In this document: in pieces, positions 24,024 to 24,400 of the stretch
Layout: each line of letters starts with the position of its first letter
How positions within the stretch are numbered: position 1 is the stretch's first letter
Origin: an uncultured Bacteroidota bacterium
GTDB taxonomy: Bacteria; Bacteroidota; Bacteroidia; Chitinophagales; Chitinophagaceae
Reading direction: 5' to 3'
Assembly: GCA_903944755.1 (NCBI GenBank)
Contig: CAJATB010000169.1
Location: 1 to 24,400 of the forward strand
Length of the DNA: 24,400 nt
Made by a program: the position numbers and the translations under genes
The notes under the pieces: model-generated
Databases searched by the model: none
Told to the model about the DNA's origin: nothing
The model's input: the letters and a program-made list of their open reading frames with translations, nothing else

Positions 24024-24400
24024 ATGCGTATTTTAAAAGTCATACTTGCTGGTACATTTATACTTACAATTGTTTATTTATTGGGACCTGCCCCTTCAAA
24101 TCCAGTTTTTAACAACACGCTTCCGAGCATTGATAGCAATATAAATTTAGACGAATATGTACAAACAATGGAACGAGTTCATAAAATTAAACCTAATAAC
24201 CAAGCTAGTATTATTTGGGCCGATAGTGCAAAAATGCCTACCGAATATGCAATAGTTTATTTGCCTGGCTTTAGTGCAAGTCAAATGGAAGGCGACCCTG
24301 TACATAAGCAAATCGCAAAAAAGTTTAATTGTAATTTATATTTAGGTAGGCTGGCAGAACACGGCATTGATACAACAGAAGAAATGATAAACCTAACCGC
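24024..24400 (+). CDS. Alpha/beta-hydrolase-like exported protein, 5' part (runs off the window)
   Basis: The frame is open from the ATG at 24024 to the window end (125 codons plus two bases). The first ~20 residues are hydrophobic (MRILKVILAGTFILTIVYLL), a signal peptide or membrane anchor. The segment YLPGFSASQMEGDPVHKQIA (about residues 76-95), then LYLGRLAEHGID, looks like the start of an alpha/beta-hydrolase fold: the PGF after a beta strand marks the oxyanion region, followed by the next strand with its acidic/His turn. The nucleophile elbow would lie beyond the window, so activity and substrate are unknown. A TAGCTTTA box (23999-24006) is a possible -7 element. Confidence 0.7.
   Translation, partial: MRILKVILAGTFILTIVYLLGPAPSNPVFNNTLPSIDSNINLDEYVQTMERVHKIKPNNQASIIWADSAKMPTEYAIVYLPGFSASQMEGDPVHKQIAKKFNCNLYLGRLAEHGIDTTEEMINLT

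Overview
The window is an AT-rich chromosomal segment of a Bacteroidota bacterium, most likely from the Chitinophagaceae or a close relative (inferred from gene types, no search was run). The clues are a gliding-motility lipoprotein gene (gldH), a Cys-rich RicT/PSP1 protein, a NrtR-type regulator, an M3 oligoendopeptidase, and -7 promoter boxes of the Bacteroidota type TAnnTTTG before several genes. Nearly everything is housekeeping. I see no phage, transposon, CRISPR array, tRNA or rRNA.

Layout. 1-4415 (+): the 3' end of radA, a ComF-type phosphoribosyltransferase overlapping its stop by one base, a secreted Cys-type glutathione peroxidase, a DNA polymerase III delta'-like subunit (holB), and ricT, closed by a strong bidirectional hairpin shared with the convergent pepF. 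4497-8141: pepF (-) and mutL (+) are divergent across a 48-57 bp gap with a palindrome and a 9-bp tandem repeat. 8168-10602 (-): an arginase-fold protein with an altered metal site, then an overlapping PBP4-type D,D-carboxypeptidase lipoprotein. 10663-13697 (-): a very tight four-gene unit, yicC - gldH - histidine kinase - response regulator, preceded by a Nudix-fold winged-helix regulator (13758-14465). 14554-16632 (+): NAD-dependent DNA ligase. 16713-18915 (-): a PfkB sugar kinase followed by asd; the 283 bp between them hold what looks like a leader-peptide transcription attenuator in front of asd. 19114-20769 (+): a TetR regulator with a candidate autoregulatory operator, then the Obg GTPase. 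20771-20941: a 91-bp-period tandem duplication of a terminator unit between convergent obg and typA. 20971-23939 (-): typA/bipA and a multi-pass membrane acyltransferase-like protein. 24024-end (+): the start of an alpha/beta-hydrolase-like gene.

The most interesting signals are regulatory or concern lost active-site residues. They are: (i) the asd leader, with a 14-codon Lys-rich ORF, mutually exclusive hairpins and an intrinsic terminator; (ii) the arginase-like protein, which keeps all ligands of one metal site and loses both ligands unique to the other; (iii) MutL without recognisable endonuclease motifs; (iv) a TetR operator overlapping its promoter; and (v) the duplicated terminator. 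No clearly new multi-gene system is visible; the asd attenuator is the best candidate for something undescribed.
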